Notes: a model not told the origin generated them from the sequence alone. 64,000 nt of DNA from Phycisphaerae bacterium (GCA_022072405.1 JAJVHX010000003.1:1-64000); one strand, 5' to 3'; positions 18,822-27,351 are shown, counted from the first letter of the stretch. Made by a program: numbers and translations.

Positions 18822-20450
18822 TTATGGTGCGGTGCTGGGAGCAGTCGTAACGGGGGCAGAGGTTGGCTGCGGACTGATCGGCAGAGGGATTTCAATGCCC
18901 GCCATGGCATATTCAAAGCTGTTGCGAATCTCACCCAACAGTCCAAAGCCGCTGACCCGCACTCCTGTGCTCGAGGTGATCATTTCCGGTGTGCTGCTAT
19001 CGGAACTCAGAATGCGCATCGAACCGGGCGGTAGAGTGGGATACAGTTGTTCGCGGGCGATCTGCTGAATTTTTTCACGGATCACATCGCTGTTACGAAA
19101 AGGCCGATCCAGAAAAAACGCACAGAACGTGTAATTGCCATCCACCTCGTCGAGACTCTTGAATGCGCCCAGTTCCGGTTCGGAGAAATCCCGCAGACTT
19201 TCGCGCGAAGATGTCATGATCACTTGTCCGGAAGGCGCAATCCAGAAGCAGAGTATATAGCTCGAGGGGCTGGATTTAATGGTGAGCTGTGCAAATCCCG
19301 ACGCTTCGGTCGGAGGCTTTGGATTCTTATCAATCGTGGAAACCGTATGAGTGTGTTGCTGCAGCAATTTCTGCGGATCGCTGTGTAACAGCATGTTGGG
19401 ATTACCCAGCCGGGCAGGAAAAGCGGTCAGGATCATTTCGATACTGGGAGAGAAAGCGGTTCGTGGCTGGTAGACTTTCAGGATGATGGCGCCCGCCATC
19501 ACCACCACCGCCAGCCAAGCCAGGTAAGTCCAGATACTCGTGGTTGACTTCAATGGTTCGGGCGGGTTCGCACTGGAACCGCGGGCGCTGTTCGGAAAAA
19601 TACGTTCCAGTTCGGCGATCATCGCTGCAGCATTGGTGAACCGTCGGGCCGACTTGGTCGCCGCACCACGATGGAGAAACTGTTGCAACTCCTGGTACAT
19701 TTTCGGCGAGTTATTGCGGGCCAGGTCTCCGGGCAGTTCCGGAAAATTCTGCGTGCTGCTGCCGCTCAGCATTTCATAAGCCACCATGCTGACTGCAAAC
19801 AGATCGGAATTGCGATCAGTCGGACCATCCGGCCGCCAATAACCCGGAGTACCCGCGCGTTCCACCGCCAGGTGCCCCGGTGCAATCAAGCCGAAATCGC
19901 ATAACTTGATCTGGCCATCAACCAGCAGCACATTGGAGGGTTTGATATCACGATGCACCAGCCCCTGACTATGAAGATAGTCGATGCCGTTCAGTATCCC
20001 GTGCAGATAACTCATAGCTACGGGTATCGGCAGCGGCCCGCGATCCTTGAGCATCCGATCCAGATAGGCGGGTTCGTAGTAAGCGACATCCTGCGGCAGG
20101 TTGCCCTTGATATCATCCGCCAGCTCCATGACCACGTAGTAATAATTCTGTTGCCGCCCGATCAGGAAAATTTGTACCAGGTTGGGATGACGTAAAGCCC
20201 GGCGCTGAAATTCACACAAACCGGCGATTTCCAGGTTGGAATCGGTGTGGGGAAAAAGTTTGATGGCTCGATAAACGCCGCTGATTCGTTCTTTGGCCAG
20301 CCAGACCTGCCCGAATGTGCCCTGGCCGATCAGTCGCAACAGCTCAAAATCGGCGAGTTCGACAGGCGGAGTGGGGGCATTCTCCGCAAGATATGTCTTG
20401 CGCTCTACTTCGAGTGTGCTTCCGGTGATCTGCTCTTCCGGCTCCGCCAT
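18822..20450 (-). CDS. Membrane-anchored Ser/Thr protein kinase
   Basis: A 542-residue Hanks-type kinase. The kinase domain (about 34-285) shows a glycine loop IGQGTFGQV, VAIK-type lysine in RAIKLF, catalytic HRDIKPSN (near 167) and CDFG. A transmembrane helix near 307-328 leads to a 200-residue extracytoplasmic part with no recognised fold, probably a sensor. The gene starts 21 bp after an ECF sigma factor on the same strand. This sigma/kinase pairing is frequent in Planctomycetes and suggests that the kinase works in the same signalling path. Why it precedes addBA is not clear. Confidence 0.9.
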   Translation of the reverse strand: MAEPEEQITGSTLEVERKTYLAENAPTPPVELADFELLRLIGQGTFGQVWLAKERISGVYRAIKLFPHTDSNLEIAGLCEFQRRALRHPNLVQIFLIGRQQNYYYVVMELADDIKGNLPQDVAYYEPAYLDRMLKDRGPLPIPVAMSYLHGILNGIDYLHSQGLVHRDIKPSNVLLVDGQIKLCDFGLIAPGHLAVERAGTPGYWRPDGPTDRNSDLFAVSMVAYEMLSGSSTQNFPELPGDLARNNSPKMYQELQQFLHRGAATKSARRFTNAAAMIAELERIFPNSARGSSANPPEPLKSTTSIWTYLAWLAVVVMAGAIILKVYQPRTAFSPSIEMILTAFPARLGNPNMLLHSDPQKLLQQHTHTVSTIDKNPKPPTEASGFAQLTIKSSPSSYILCFWIAPSGQVIMTSSRESLRDFSEPELGAFKSLDEVDGNYTFCAFFLDRPFRNSDVIREKIQQIAREQLYPTLPPGSMRILSSDSSTPEMITSSTGVRVSGFGLLGEIRNSFEYAMAGIEIPLPISPQPTSAPVTTAPSTAP

Positions 20451-20471
20451 GATCCTTTGATATTAACATGA

Positions 20472-21038
20472 TCAAGCCAACTGGGTAAGCATTTCCCGCA
20501 GGCAGTTTTTCACCCGATGGACCGCCTGATAAATCGCGTTGCGATTCATGCCGGTGATCTTTTCCACCTCTTCTATCGGGCATTCTTCCATGACCCGCAG
20601 GTAAAAGGAAAGCCAGGTCTTTTCATCAAATCGCGATCGGGCTAATTCCACACACAGCTTCAAACGTTCATCATTGGCATCAGGAAGGGTGATGGATTCA
20701 GTGTCCGGCGACTGTTCCGCGAGTACCGGGTCAATGGCCGGCAGTTGGTGCTTTCGCCGATGGGCTGACCAGGCCCGCTGGGTAATCTTGCTTAGCCAGC
20801 TTCGGAATTTGCCCTGCTCGCGGTCATATTGAAAGCGCTCAATGGTGCTTAGCATCGAAAGATACACTTCCTGGACCAGGTCTTCCAGCTCTTCTCCAGA
20901 TAAACATTTATTTTTCAATATCTTACGAATCATTGGGCGATAAAGTGAGTTGAATTCGAACCAGCGCTGATGATTTTCGAAATCCTGTAGGCCACGAATC
21001 AGGCTGCTGGATGTTTCCTGCATACCGGTACTCTCCAT
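20472..21038 (-). CDS. RNA polymerase ECF-type sigma factor
   Basis: A 188-residue alternative sigma factor. Region 2 spans about 25-95 (core-binding LEDLVQEVYLSML and the DNA-melting segment FQYDREQGKFRSWLSKI). Region 4 lies at about 125-185 with the helix-turn-helix EVEKITGMNRNAIYQAVHRVK. There is no clear region 3, so it belongs to the ECF group. It heads a run of five minus-strand genes (sigma, kinase, addB, addA, putA) with gaps of at most 45 bp. No anti-sigma factor is adjacent; the kinase may take that regulatory role, as inferred for other planctomycete ECF groups. Confidence 0.9.
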   Translation of the reverse strand: MESTGMQETSSSLIRGLQDFENHQRWFEFNSLYRPMIRKILKNKCLSGEELEDLVQEVYLSMLSTIERFQYDREQGKFRSWLSKITQRAWSAHRRKHQLPAIDPVLAEQSPDTESITLPDANDERLKLCVELARSRFDEKTWLSFYLRVMEECPIEEVEKITGMNRNAIYQAVHRVKNCLREMLTQLA

Positions 21039-21425
21039 GAATCAGCTTGTCTGATATTCTATGTCCGCAACAGGAATAATATCAATAGGTTAGAGCCAGA
21101 GACGAGAAGCTTAAATTTTTTGCTTTTTTCCATAAGATTACTGAAAAACCTGCCAAATCATATACGAATGCGAAGATTCCGGTCTGGTTCGCTGACCTGT
21201 AGTTCTGTAACTGGTTTTTTGGAAATGAGTTATAGAATTATCCCGTCCGGTTGGCCCAGAACCGATCAACATCCTCAGGCAGCCTGACTGTTTTGGTACT
21301 GCATCACCTTGTGGTGAATTAACGAACAGGGTGGGTATTTAGAACTGTTGCGACCGGTTCTCGATGCAGTAACAAGGCAGTTGCAGCTGCCATTTTTTTT
21401 GCGCTGAAATATTGGGTCATATTTT
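21039..21425. other. Intergenic region before the sigma factor gene
   Basis: 387 bp with no gene-like frame. It must hold the promoter of the minus-strand sigma/kinase/addBA/putA operon. An inverted repeat AAATAT/ATATTT near 21405-21425 lies behind the zinc-ribbon gene but has no T run, so it is a poor terminator. Nothing else stands out. Confidence 0.5.
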
Positions 21426-21848
21426 TTATGATGGCTCATCGGCATCATCGATCAGCCGATTGATGATCTTTTGAGCGCGCAGAAAACGGCGGAGGCGCTG
21501 GTGAGCTTGTCGTCCGAAAGTCCAGCCGAGATATCCGAAAATCCCGGTAAAAATCAGCGTCCAGAGATCAAAGGCTTGAACCAACCCGCTGGCCAACCAC
21601 AGAAATAAAAGTCCGCAACTGACTGCCGCAAAAATATCGAACACGGGCGGTTCAACCAGATGCGGTTGAAAGACGCCCTGCTCCCCGCTGCGAAAATTGT
21701 AGGCCTGACCGCATTCCGGACACGCTCCCACAATGCGCAACAGACGCAGGTCGTAGGCACAGTTTTCACAGTAGGTATTCGGCGGATTCAGTTCGGAACC
21801 ATCATCCGTAGTTTCCCACTGCTGAATGTCGTAAGGGTCAATGGGCAT
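21426..21848 (-). CDS. Zinc-ribbon membrane protein, unknown function
   Basis: A 140-residue protein beginning MPIDPYD. A longer frame to 21959 would run far into the upstream gene, whereas this start overlaps it by 11 bp. A four-Cys zinc ribbon (CENCAYDL near 22-29 and CPECG near 38-42) is followed by two predicted membrane helices (about 72-90 and 95-112) and a basic C-terminus. The protein at 57817-58161 has the same ribbon motif at its other end, and this CxxCxYxL...CPECG signature is common in small membrane proteins of Phycisphaerae. Function unknown. Confidence 0.75.
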   Translation of the reverse strand: MPIDPYDIQQWETTDDGSELNPPNTYCENCAYDLRLLRIVGACPECGQAYNFRSGEQGVFQPHLVEPPVFDIFAAVSCGLLFLWLASGLVQAFDLWTLIFTGIFGYLGWTFGRQAHQRLRRFLRAQKIINRLIDDADEPS

Positions 21849-22827
21849 AAGTATCCGTCGTCCAGCGCAGTCGCCGGCCATCAAAGATCGGACCGTCACT
21901 GCAGCACAATTCATAACGCCAGCCATCGAGTGCCGCGTCATCCTGCACCGCGACGACACAGGATTGACAGGTACCCATGCCGCACGCCATCGAGCGTTCC
22001 ATGCACACTTGTACGGGAAAATGATAGTGCTCGCCGGTTTCCGCCACCCGGCGCATCATGACTTCCGGCCCGCAGGTGTATATCTGCGTCGTCGTCGGTG
22101 CGGGTTGCTGCTCGGTCAGATAGTGCTGCAGGGCATCGGTGACCCACCCCCGAGTACCGAGTGTACCGTCGTCCGTGGTGATCAGCACCGGAACCTGGCT
22201 GCGGGCAAATTCTTCGATGGCGAAAATGGGTGGATATCCTGTCCATTGGGCCATCGTTGCGGGGACCAGCTTGAGCGGCAGCAGATCGGCCCTCTGCACT
22301 CCGATAATCGCCACGGTGGAAATGTTTCTACGCCGCAATTCCTCAGCCCACCAGATCATCGGCGGCACACCGACACCGCCCGCTACCAGTAATGCGGATT
22401 GCTGTCGCGGCTGCGTGGTGAAGCAATTGCCCAGAGGTCCCAGCACATTGATCGGGTCGCCGGGCCGCTGGCTGGCCATCCAGCGCGTCCCTTTACCCAC
22501 CACTCGATAGATGACATCGATCAGAACCGACTCAGGATCAAGTTGTTGTATTCCGGCAATGCTGAAGGCCCGACGAATCAACAATTCGTTGCTGCTACTC
22601 GGGGGTCCATTCATCCAGGGTTGTTCGTGGTTCCGCTCCCGTGCAGTAGGCGGGAGGGGATGCTGCTGATGGATCAGGTGAACAAACTGGCCCGGTTCAG
22701 CGGCTGGAAATTGTTGGCAGCGGATCTGCAGACAGTAATGTTCTCGACAGCGCGGTTCATTGTGATGAACCTCACCGACCAGAATTTTCGCACCGCGATG
22801 ATTTACTTTGCTATGCATAAAGACCAT
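21838..22827 (-). CDS. pyrK: Dihydroorotate dehydrogenase electron-transfer subunit PyrK-like
   Basis: A flavin and [2Fe-2S] protein of about 329 residues that passes electrons between NAD(H) and class 1B dihydroorotate dehydrogenase in pyrimidine synthesis. The FAD-binding barrel has LIRRAFSIAG and GPLGN, the NAD site is VAGGVGVPPM, and the C-terminal cluster ligands are in ACGMGTCQSC plus a later Cys of LCCSDGP. The start at 22827 is preferred because a GGAAG lies 10 bases before it; 22818 is possible. A frame extending to 22881 would translate through a terminator. No pyrD is next to it. The leader carries a promoter and an attenuator-like hairpin. Confidence 0.85.
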   Translation of the reverse strand: MVFMHSKVNHRGAKILVGEVHHNEPRCREHYCLQIRCQQFPAAEPGQFVHLIHQQHPLPPTARERNHEQPWMNGPPSSSNELLIRRAFSIAGIQQLDPESVLIDVIYRVVGKGTRWMASQRPGDPINVLGPLGNCFTTQPRQQSALLVAGGVGVPPMIWWAEELRRRNISTVAIIGVQRADLLPLKLVPATMAQWTGYPPIFAIEEFARSQVPVLITTDDGTLGTRGWVTDALQHYLTEQQPAPTTTQIYTCGPEVMMRRVAETGEHYHFPVQVCMERSMACGMGTCQSCVVAVQDDAALDGWRYELCCSDGPIFDGRRLRWTTDTYAH

Positions 22828-22830
22828 TAT

Positions 22831-22874
22831 AAAAAAACTTCCGAAGTTGGATTCGGAAACCCAACCCCGGAAGT
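22831..22874 (-). terminator. Attenuator-like terminator in pyrK leader
   Basis: On the minus strand the 14-base arms at 22861-22874 and 22837-22850 pair fully, with two G-U pairs, around a 10-base loop. A run of T follows (22831-22837). The hairpin ends about 4 bases before the start at 22827, and the only plausible ribosome site (GGAAG) is inside its 3' arm. It lies downstream of the pyrK promoter, so it would stop transcription of pyrK itself. It could instead serve as the terminator of the amidohydrolase gene upstream. Confidence 0.75.
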
Positions 22875-22944
22875 GCGCCACGGCCTACAGCCGATATTCT
22901 GAAGGGATTTCACTCCCTGTTTTCTCTCGTGATTACCCTACCAA

Positions 22945-22973
22945 AATTTAGCAGACACAGTGGCCTATGTCAA
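22945..22973 (-). promoter_or_regulatory. Sigma70-type promoter for pyrK
   Basis: Read on the minus strand: TTGACA (complement of 22968-22973), a 17-bp spacer and TAAATT (complement of 22945-22950). Transcription would start near 22938, giving a leader of about 110 bases with small hairpins (AGGGA/TCCCT and CGGC/GCCG) before the terminator. The -35 box is perfect and the spacing optimal; the -10 box matches at 4 of 6 positions. Confidence 0.6.
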
Positions 22974-22974
22974 C

Positions 22975-23203
22975 TTTGTCGGCAAGACTTCGCTCAAGAA
23001 TACAACTTTTCTTTACTTGCTGTAAATAATGAAGTTACATATACTTCGTTCCTCGAAACAGGAGATGAGTTGTAACTCTATGAGGGGTGATGGGTAATCA
23101 ATATAATCCCAAAAATGAGACAAAATATATAATATTATAATTTAATTATTAAATATTTATTTTAATAAAAATGGGGGTAACTGGACTGACCAGTCACGGA
23201 TGA
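22975..23203. other. AT-rich intergenic region
   Basis: Very AT-rich sequence between the pyrK promoter and the amidohydrolase end, with a stretch around 23120-23170 made almost only of A and T. No gene, RNA or clear terminator is visible. Confidence 0.5.
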
Positions 23204-24157
23204 TTATGAGGTTTCATCTTCGGTGATAAAGAGAGAGTTTATATTGCTGGGGCGATTGTTGTGATCTTCGATGCCCAGCAGGTTCAACGTGGGGCGTTCG
23301 ATGATGTTCCGCAACTGTTCGCGTGGGATCATCGGCAGGTTGGTGCCCTGACAGATCTGATTGATGCTGTAAAGTGTTTCGATCGCTTCGATGGTGGAAC
23401 CGAAGGGGAAGCCGCTGCCAAAGAGCAGTTTGTCCATCACGCCATACTCGTAGGCACGTATCAGTGCGTTATAGCAAAGCCACGTCTGCGCGAGCAGCCC
23501 GCTCACATCGGCATAAATATTAGCGTGCTTTTCCAGCAGTACAATGGTCTCATCAATCCAGGGATAGCCCAGATGAGCGATCAGAATTTTGAGATTCGGG
23601 AAATTGCGGGCCACTTCATCCAGCAGCACGGGGCGGGCATATTCCAATTTGCTCGATGAGGCGAAATAGACGCCCTGATGGATTAACAGAGGCAAATGGA
23701 GCCGATCCACCAGTTCATAAATCTTGTAGGCGTTGGAACTAGCCGGGTGTAAATCCTGCGCGGCAGGCGCGATGGTGACCCCCTTAAAGCCCAATTCTTT
23801 CTGCGAGCGCATCACTTCATCACGGGCTTCATCCGGGCGAGTCGGATCCACGCCGGCAAACCCGATCAATTTTTCGGGATATTGCTGCACATACTCAGCG
23901 ACAAAATCATTGGAAATGTGCGCATCGAGGTAGTGGCTGCGAAAACCCAGAACAATGGCCCGATCCGCCGGACGACAGGCCTGCAGATGCAACGGGGTCG
24001 CTGCCGGAGGGAAAATTTCACGCGCCGCACGCTCAGCGGGTGATTCGGAAGCTAAGCCTAAACCGGAGCGTCGAGCTCGGTGATGGCGTAGCATATCGAG
24101 AGATTTTCCCAGTTGTGATGGTGAATCCCAGACGTGTGTATAGACATCAATGATCAT
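23204..24157 (-). CDS. Amidohydrolase-family TIM-barrel protein
   Basis: A 317-residue member of the amidohydrolase 2 (ACMSD-like) family. These enzymes hydrolyse or decarboxylate small substrates on a metal site in a TIM barrel. Visible motifs are IDVYTHVW at the N-terminus, GFAGVDPTR, LPLLIHQG, LKILIAHLGYPW and LLFGSGFPFG near the C-terminus. In the first motif the usual DxHxH is DVYTH, so one of the two metal-binding His is Tyr. Substrate not predictable. It stands alone, about 380 bp upstream of pyrK. Confidence 0.75.
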   Translation of the reverse strand: MIIDVYTHVWDSPSQLGKSLDMLRHHRARRSGLGLASESPAERAAREIFPPAATPLHLQACRPADRAIVLGFRSHYLDAHISNDFVAEYVQQYPEKLIGFAGVDPTRPDEARDEVMRSQKELGFKGVTIAPAAQDLHPASSNAYKIYELVDRLHLPLLIHQGVYFASSSKLEYARPVLLDEVARNFPNLKILIAHLGYPWIDETIVLLEKHANIYADVSGLLAQTWLCYNALIRAYEYGVMDKLLFGSGFPFGSTIEAIETLYSINQICQGTNLPMIPREQLRNIIERPTLNLLGIEDHNNRPSNINSLFITEDETS

Positions 24158-24533
24158 GTTTCGCAGTGGAAGACCTCCGCGCCACGGTTGTCCACCAAGA
24201 TATTAGGAATAACAAAGGCGTGTGCCGGGGTCAAGTCTAAAGTTCGGAACAGGTTTGGGCTGCAGGTGAGAATACGTGGGCTGAAGCGGTTACGCATCGT
24301 CCAATATGGAGATAAAAGAACTATTGGTTATTAGTGAGCGAATGAGTAGAATAGTCGCCCATCAGCGACTGGATGGCCCGTATGCACCGGGGCGCGATGC
24401 GGGGGTGAGTTCACGCTGTCTGTTATGGCCTTGTTACAGTGGTTTTAATTCGTACCGAATTGATGAGACATGTGAGGCGCCCAGGGTGTTCTTTGAGTTA
24501 TCGAGGATGGCTGAATTAAAAGTGAGCAAAAGT
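24158..24533. other. Divergent intergenic region
   Basis: 376 bp between the divergent amidohydrolase and lipoprotein-hydrolase genes. An in-frame extension of the downstream gene reaches back to 24306, but that part lacks a signal sequence and any domain, so it is treated as non-coding. No clear promoter motif was recognised. Confidence 0.5.
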
Positions 24534-25463
24534 ATGAACCTGCTGATAAAAAGTTGTACAGCACAAACAAGCAAATTCCGCCCCTATCACCATCATCGGT
24601 TGATGTTCGGATTATTTATATTGCTGGGAGTAGTCTCCGGTAGTGGTTGTTCGCAATTCACGCAGCGTCCTGATCCTGTCGCCGAAAAGCAGGGTAAGAC
24701 GTATTACCTCGATGGAGCGGGCAACTGGGGTTTCGGTACCCATGACGTTCCGGAAGGTTTGCATCTGGCGGGATATCCGGGCGATGTGGAGGTGTTCCGC
24801 TGGAGCTACACGTACGTTCCGATGCTGGACCAGATCAACACTCCCGGTGCCAAAGCCAAAGCCCGGCAACTGGCTCGCAAAATCCGTCAATACAAGGAAG
24901 ATCATCCCGATCAGGAAGTTAACATTGTGGCGTTGTCGGCGGGCAGCGGTGTCGCCATCTGGGCTTTGGAATATCTTGCCGGCACCGAGCAGGTCAATCA
25001 CGTCTTTTTGCTGAGCAGTTCACTTTCGAGTCAATATGACCTGCGCATGGCTTTGCGGAGCATTAAAGGCCGGGTCTATGTCTATTATTCCGCGCGCGAC
25101 GCCATCCTCAAATCGGTTGAGGTGATCGGGCTGGGGACGATCGATCAGAAACGCGGCGTACAAGCCGCCGGCCAGGTCGGACTGATGGGACGTGGCATGG
25201 AGAGCGGCCGGATTATCAATATCGGTTGGCGCAGCCGCTGGGAAAATCTCGGCTGGTATGGTCGCCATGCCGATTGCGTCAACACCGTTTTTGTACAACA
25301 TGAGATCGCACCGAAACTGATGCAGCGGGGGCCGGTTTATCTGCCGACGCATACCGATCGACTGACCACGCCCGCCGATGATGCAACGCCGGCGGATGAC
25401 GAAGCCGATCCGGTTGAACCGGACCACACTGCAGCACCGAGTGCATCCCCATCATCTTCATGA
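24534..25463 (+). CDS. Lipoprotein with alpha/beta-hydrolase-like fold
   Basis: About 309 residues from the start MNLLIKS. The signal peptide ends in the lipobox-like VSGSGC, so the protein is exported and lipidated. The body holds a hydrolase-type nucleophile elbow, ALSAGSG (first residue of GxSxG is Ala), within VNIVALSAGSGVAIWALEYL, and a later strand VYVYYSARDAIL where the acidic residue would lie. The C-terminus is low-complexity Pro/Ala/Asp/Ser. Its stop overlaps the start of the RCK channel gene by 4 bp, so the two are co-translated. The start is chosen by the signal peptide, as no good ribosome site is seen. Confidence 0.7.
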   Translation: MNLLIKSCTAQTSKFRPYHHHRLMFGLFILLGVVSGSGCSQFTQRPDPVAEKQGKTYYLDGAGNWGFGTHDVPEGLHLAGYPGDVEVFRWSYTYVPMLDQINTPGAKAKARQLARKIRQYKEDHPDQEVNIVALSAGSGVAIWALEYLAGTEQVNHVFLLSSSLSSQYDLRMALRSIKGRVYVYYSARDAILKSVEVIGLGTIDQKRGVQAAGQVGLMGRGMESGRIINIGWRSRWENLGWYGRHADCVNTVFVQHEIAPKLMQRGPVYLPTHTDRLTTPADDATPADDEADPVEPDHTAAPSASPSSS

Positions 25464-26572
25464 CCACAGGTCAACGAACCGCCGCTTCTGCTTGGCTCCG
25501 TAACCGCCCGACGCGATCGTTAAGTCTCTGGTGGCGGGAATGGTGCTTTTTTTGCGTGGTGTGGAGTCATTTCTGGAAACGATTATTCCTGTTGATGCTG
25601 ATCGTGGGCGGTGGAGGGTTGCTCTTTGTCTGTTTGGAACCGGAAAAGCAGCATTCCCTGGCCCGGGGCATGTATCTGGCTTGGAGTCTGCTGTTTGCCA
25701 ATCCAGGGGAGGATTTTCCCCGTTCGCCGGTATTGCAGGGGCTGTTCTTTCTGATCCCGATCCTGGGGCTGACGGTGGTTATCGAGTTGATCGTCGATCT
25801 GGCGATGGTCATGCGCGATCGGCAGAAATATGAGAGAGGCTGGTGCAGGATGATGGCACAGGCGCTGTCGGATCATGTGGTGCTGATCGGGCTGGGCAAG
25901 CTGGGATATCGAATATATCTGTTACTGAAGGAACTGGGTGAGCAGGTGGTGGTGATCGAGAGCAATCCCGCCAATCAGTTTCTGGAAAACATTCGGCGCG
26001 ATGGTTCACCGTTATTGATTGGCGATGCCCGGCGGCAGGCCTTTCTGGTCGATGCCAATATTGCGAAAGCCAAAAGCATCGTGCTGGCCACCGATGATGA
26101 TCTCGCCAATCTCGAAACGGCGCTCGATGCCCGGCAACTCTCGCCGAAGATCCGCGTGGTGTTGCGGATGTTTGATCAGAACATGGCCGACAAAGTGGGG
26201 CAGGCCTTTAACATGCCGGTGGCGCTCTCGCCCTCGACCCGGGCGGCGCCGGCTTTTGCGCTGGCCGCCATGGATCCGGCGATTACCGACAGTTTCATTA
26301 TCGACGAGCAGTTGATTGTGATGCAGCGCTGGCGGGTGCATGCCACCGGACCGCTGCAAGGCCGCACGATCAGCCAGCTGATGAAGGATTTCACGCTCGG
26401 CGTGGTCGAACTCAAAAGACCCACCGGCGAAGTCCGCCTCTTTCCGCCGCCGGAACAACTGCTCCAGCCCGGTGATGAACTGGTGGTGCAGGGGCCTTAT
26501 GACAAACTTGAACAACTCCGCAGCCAGCTCCCCGAACTGGGCGTCGAAGAAGAGGGTGTGCTACTGCCGTAA
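25460..26572 (+). CDS. RCK-domain ion channel-like membrane protein
   Basis: A 370-residue protein with two membrane helices (about 33-55 and 92-115) flanking a pore-loop-like segment, then a cytoplasmic TrkA-N/RCK domain with the NAD-binding GLGKLGYRI (about 140) and acidic DARR/DDDLAN motifs, and a TrkA-C domain (about 285-350). The architecture is that of MthK-like potassium channels or their regulators. However, the loop reads FANPGEDFP where a potassium filter (TVGYGD) is expected, so the ion selectivity is uncertain. Co-translated with the upstream lipoprotein. Confidence 0.8.
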   Translation: MTTGQRTAASAWLRNRPTRSLSLWWREWCFFCVVWSHFWKRLFLLMLIVGGGGLLFVCLEPEKQHSLARGMYLAWSLLFANPGEDFPRSPVLQGLFFLIPILGLTVVIELIVDLAMVMRDRQKYERGWCRMMAQALSDHVVLIGLGKLGYRIYLLLKELGEQVVVIESNPANQFLENIRRDGSPLLIGDARRQAFLVDANIAKAKSIVLATDDDLANLETALDARQLSPKIRVVLRMFDQNMADKVGQAFNMPVALSPSTRAAPAFALAAMDPAITDSFIIDEQLIVMQRWRVHATGPLQGRTISQLMKDFTLGVVELKRPTGEVRLFPPPEQLLQPGDELVVQGPYDKLEQLRSQLPELGVEEEGVLLP

Positions 26573-27253
26573 TTTCTGTTTTCTCGCGCGGAATAATTGA
26601 TAGTAATTCGTCGGGGGGCGAATACTTTCGACGAGGGCGGGGAGCGCTTGTAGTTCGGCGAGGAAATCGCGCTGCAGGTCCACGTGATTCCACTGCAGAT
26701 AACGCTGCCAGATGCTTCGCCAAAGTCCGGGTTGTGCTGAATATCCAAAATCAACGATCACCAGCCGACCGGCGGGCTTCAACATCGCCCAGGCATTCCG
26801 CAGGGCGCGCTGCCACTGGGGAATCATGGTCAGCGAATAAGAAAACAAAAGCGCATCAAACGTTGTATTAAGTGCGAGTTGTTCCGCAGACGCGCGTAAC
26901 AAGTGGAAAGGATTAAGAGCTACAGAGTGAGTATTCAAGGAGCCGCGGGCTTTAGCCCGCGCGGAGTTGATATGGGGCACGATTATGTAACGGATCGCCC
27001 GTCGTTGAGCCACTCGTAACATGTCCTGCGAAACATCAATGCCGATCACCCGTCCGCCTATGCCGACTTGAGTCGCCATCCGCAGCAGATTCCAACCGGT
27101 ACCGCAACCGATCTCCAGCACGGCTTCACCGGGTTGCAATTGCAGGGCGTTGATGGCAGCCTGACGATATCGCAGGATCGTCCAGCGCGTCAGATCGTAG
27201 ATCGGCGCGTTCCAGCGATAGAAGCGTATTAACCGATGTATTTCGGTTGGCAT
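26561..27253 (-). CDS. Class I SAM-dependent methyltransferase with inserted palindrome
   Basis: A 230-residue methyltransferase. The SAM motif EIGCGTGWNLL is near residue 46, followed by GRVIGIDVSQDML (post I). Motif LLFSYSLTMIPQWQRALRNAW and the strand GRLVIVDFG (motif III) come later. Between the post-I helix and NPFHLLRASAEQL the protein has about 27 extra residues, and the DNA there contains a dispersed palindrome (26940-26966), so this part looks like an in-frame insertion. The N-terminal YDLTRWTILRYR resembles UbiE/COQ5-like or lipid-modifying enzymes. Substrate unknown. It converges with the RCK channel gene, overlapping by 12 bp. Confidence 0.8.
   Translation of the reverse strand: MPTEIHRLIRFYRWNAPIYDLTRWTILRYRQAAINALQLQPGEAVLEIGCGTGWNLLRMATQVGIGGRVIGIDVSQDMLRVAQRRAIRYIIVPHINSARAKARGSLNTHSVALNPFHLLRASAEQLALNTTFDALLFSYSLTMIPQWQRALRNAWAMLKPAGRLVIVDFGYSAQPGLWRSIWQRYLQWNHVDLQRDFLAELQALPALVESIRPPTNYYQLFRARKQKLRQ
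26940..26966. repeat. Palindromic dispersed repeat inside a gene
   Basis: The near-perfect palindrome runs GAGCCGCGGGC, TTTA, then GCCCGCGCGGAG. Related copies are at 57733-57763 and 58948-58976, both intergenic. Here it lies inside the methyltransferase frame without breaking it. REP/BIME-like elements of this type are common in GC-rich genomes. Confidence 0.85.
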
Positions 27254-27285
27254 GGAATCACGTGCGAGTTATCAATCCAAACTAT

Positions 27286-27323
27286 AAAAAACGCTTGATC
27301 CCGAAGACCGAGATCAAGCGTTT
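27286..27323 (-). terminator. Rho-independent terminator for cytochrome gene
   Basis: The arms AAACGCTTGATC (27289-27300) and GATCAAGCGTTT (27312-27323) make a perfect 12-bp stem with an 11-base loop; on the minus strand it runs into TTTTTTA. It lies 30 bp after the end of the cytochrome gene. Confidence 0.88.
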
Positions 27324-27351
27324 ACCGGTTACGATCTATGCCATCGTCGCG

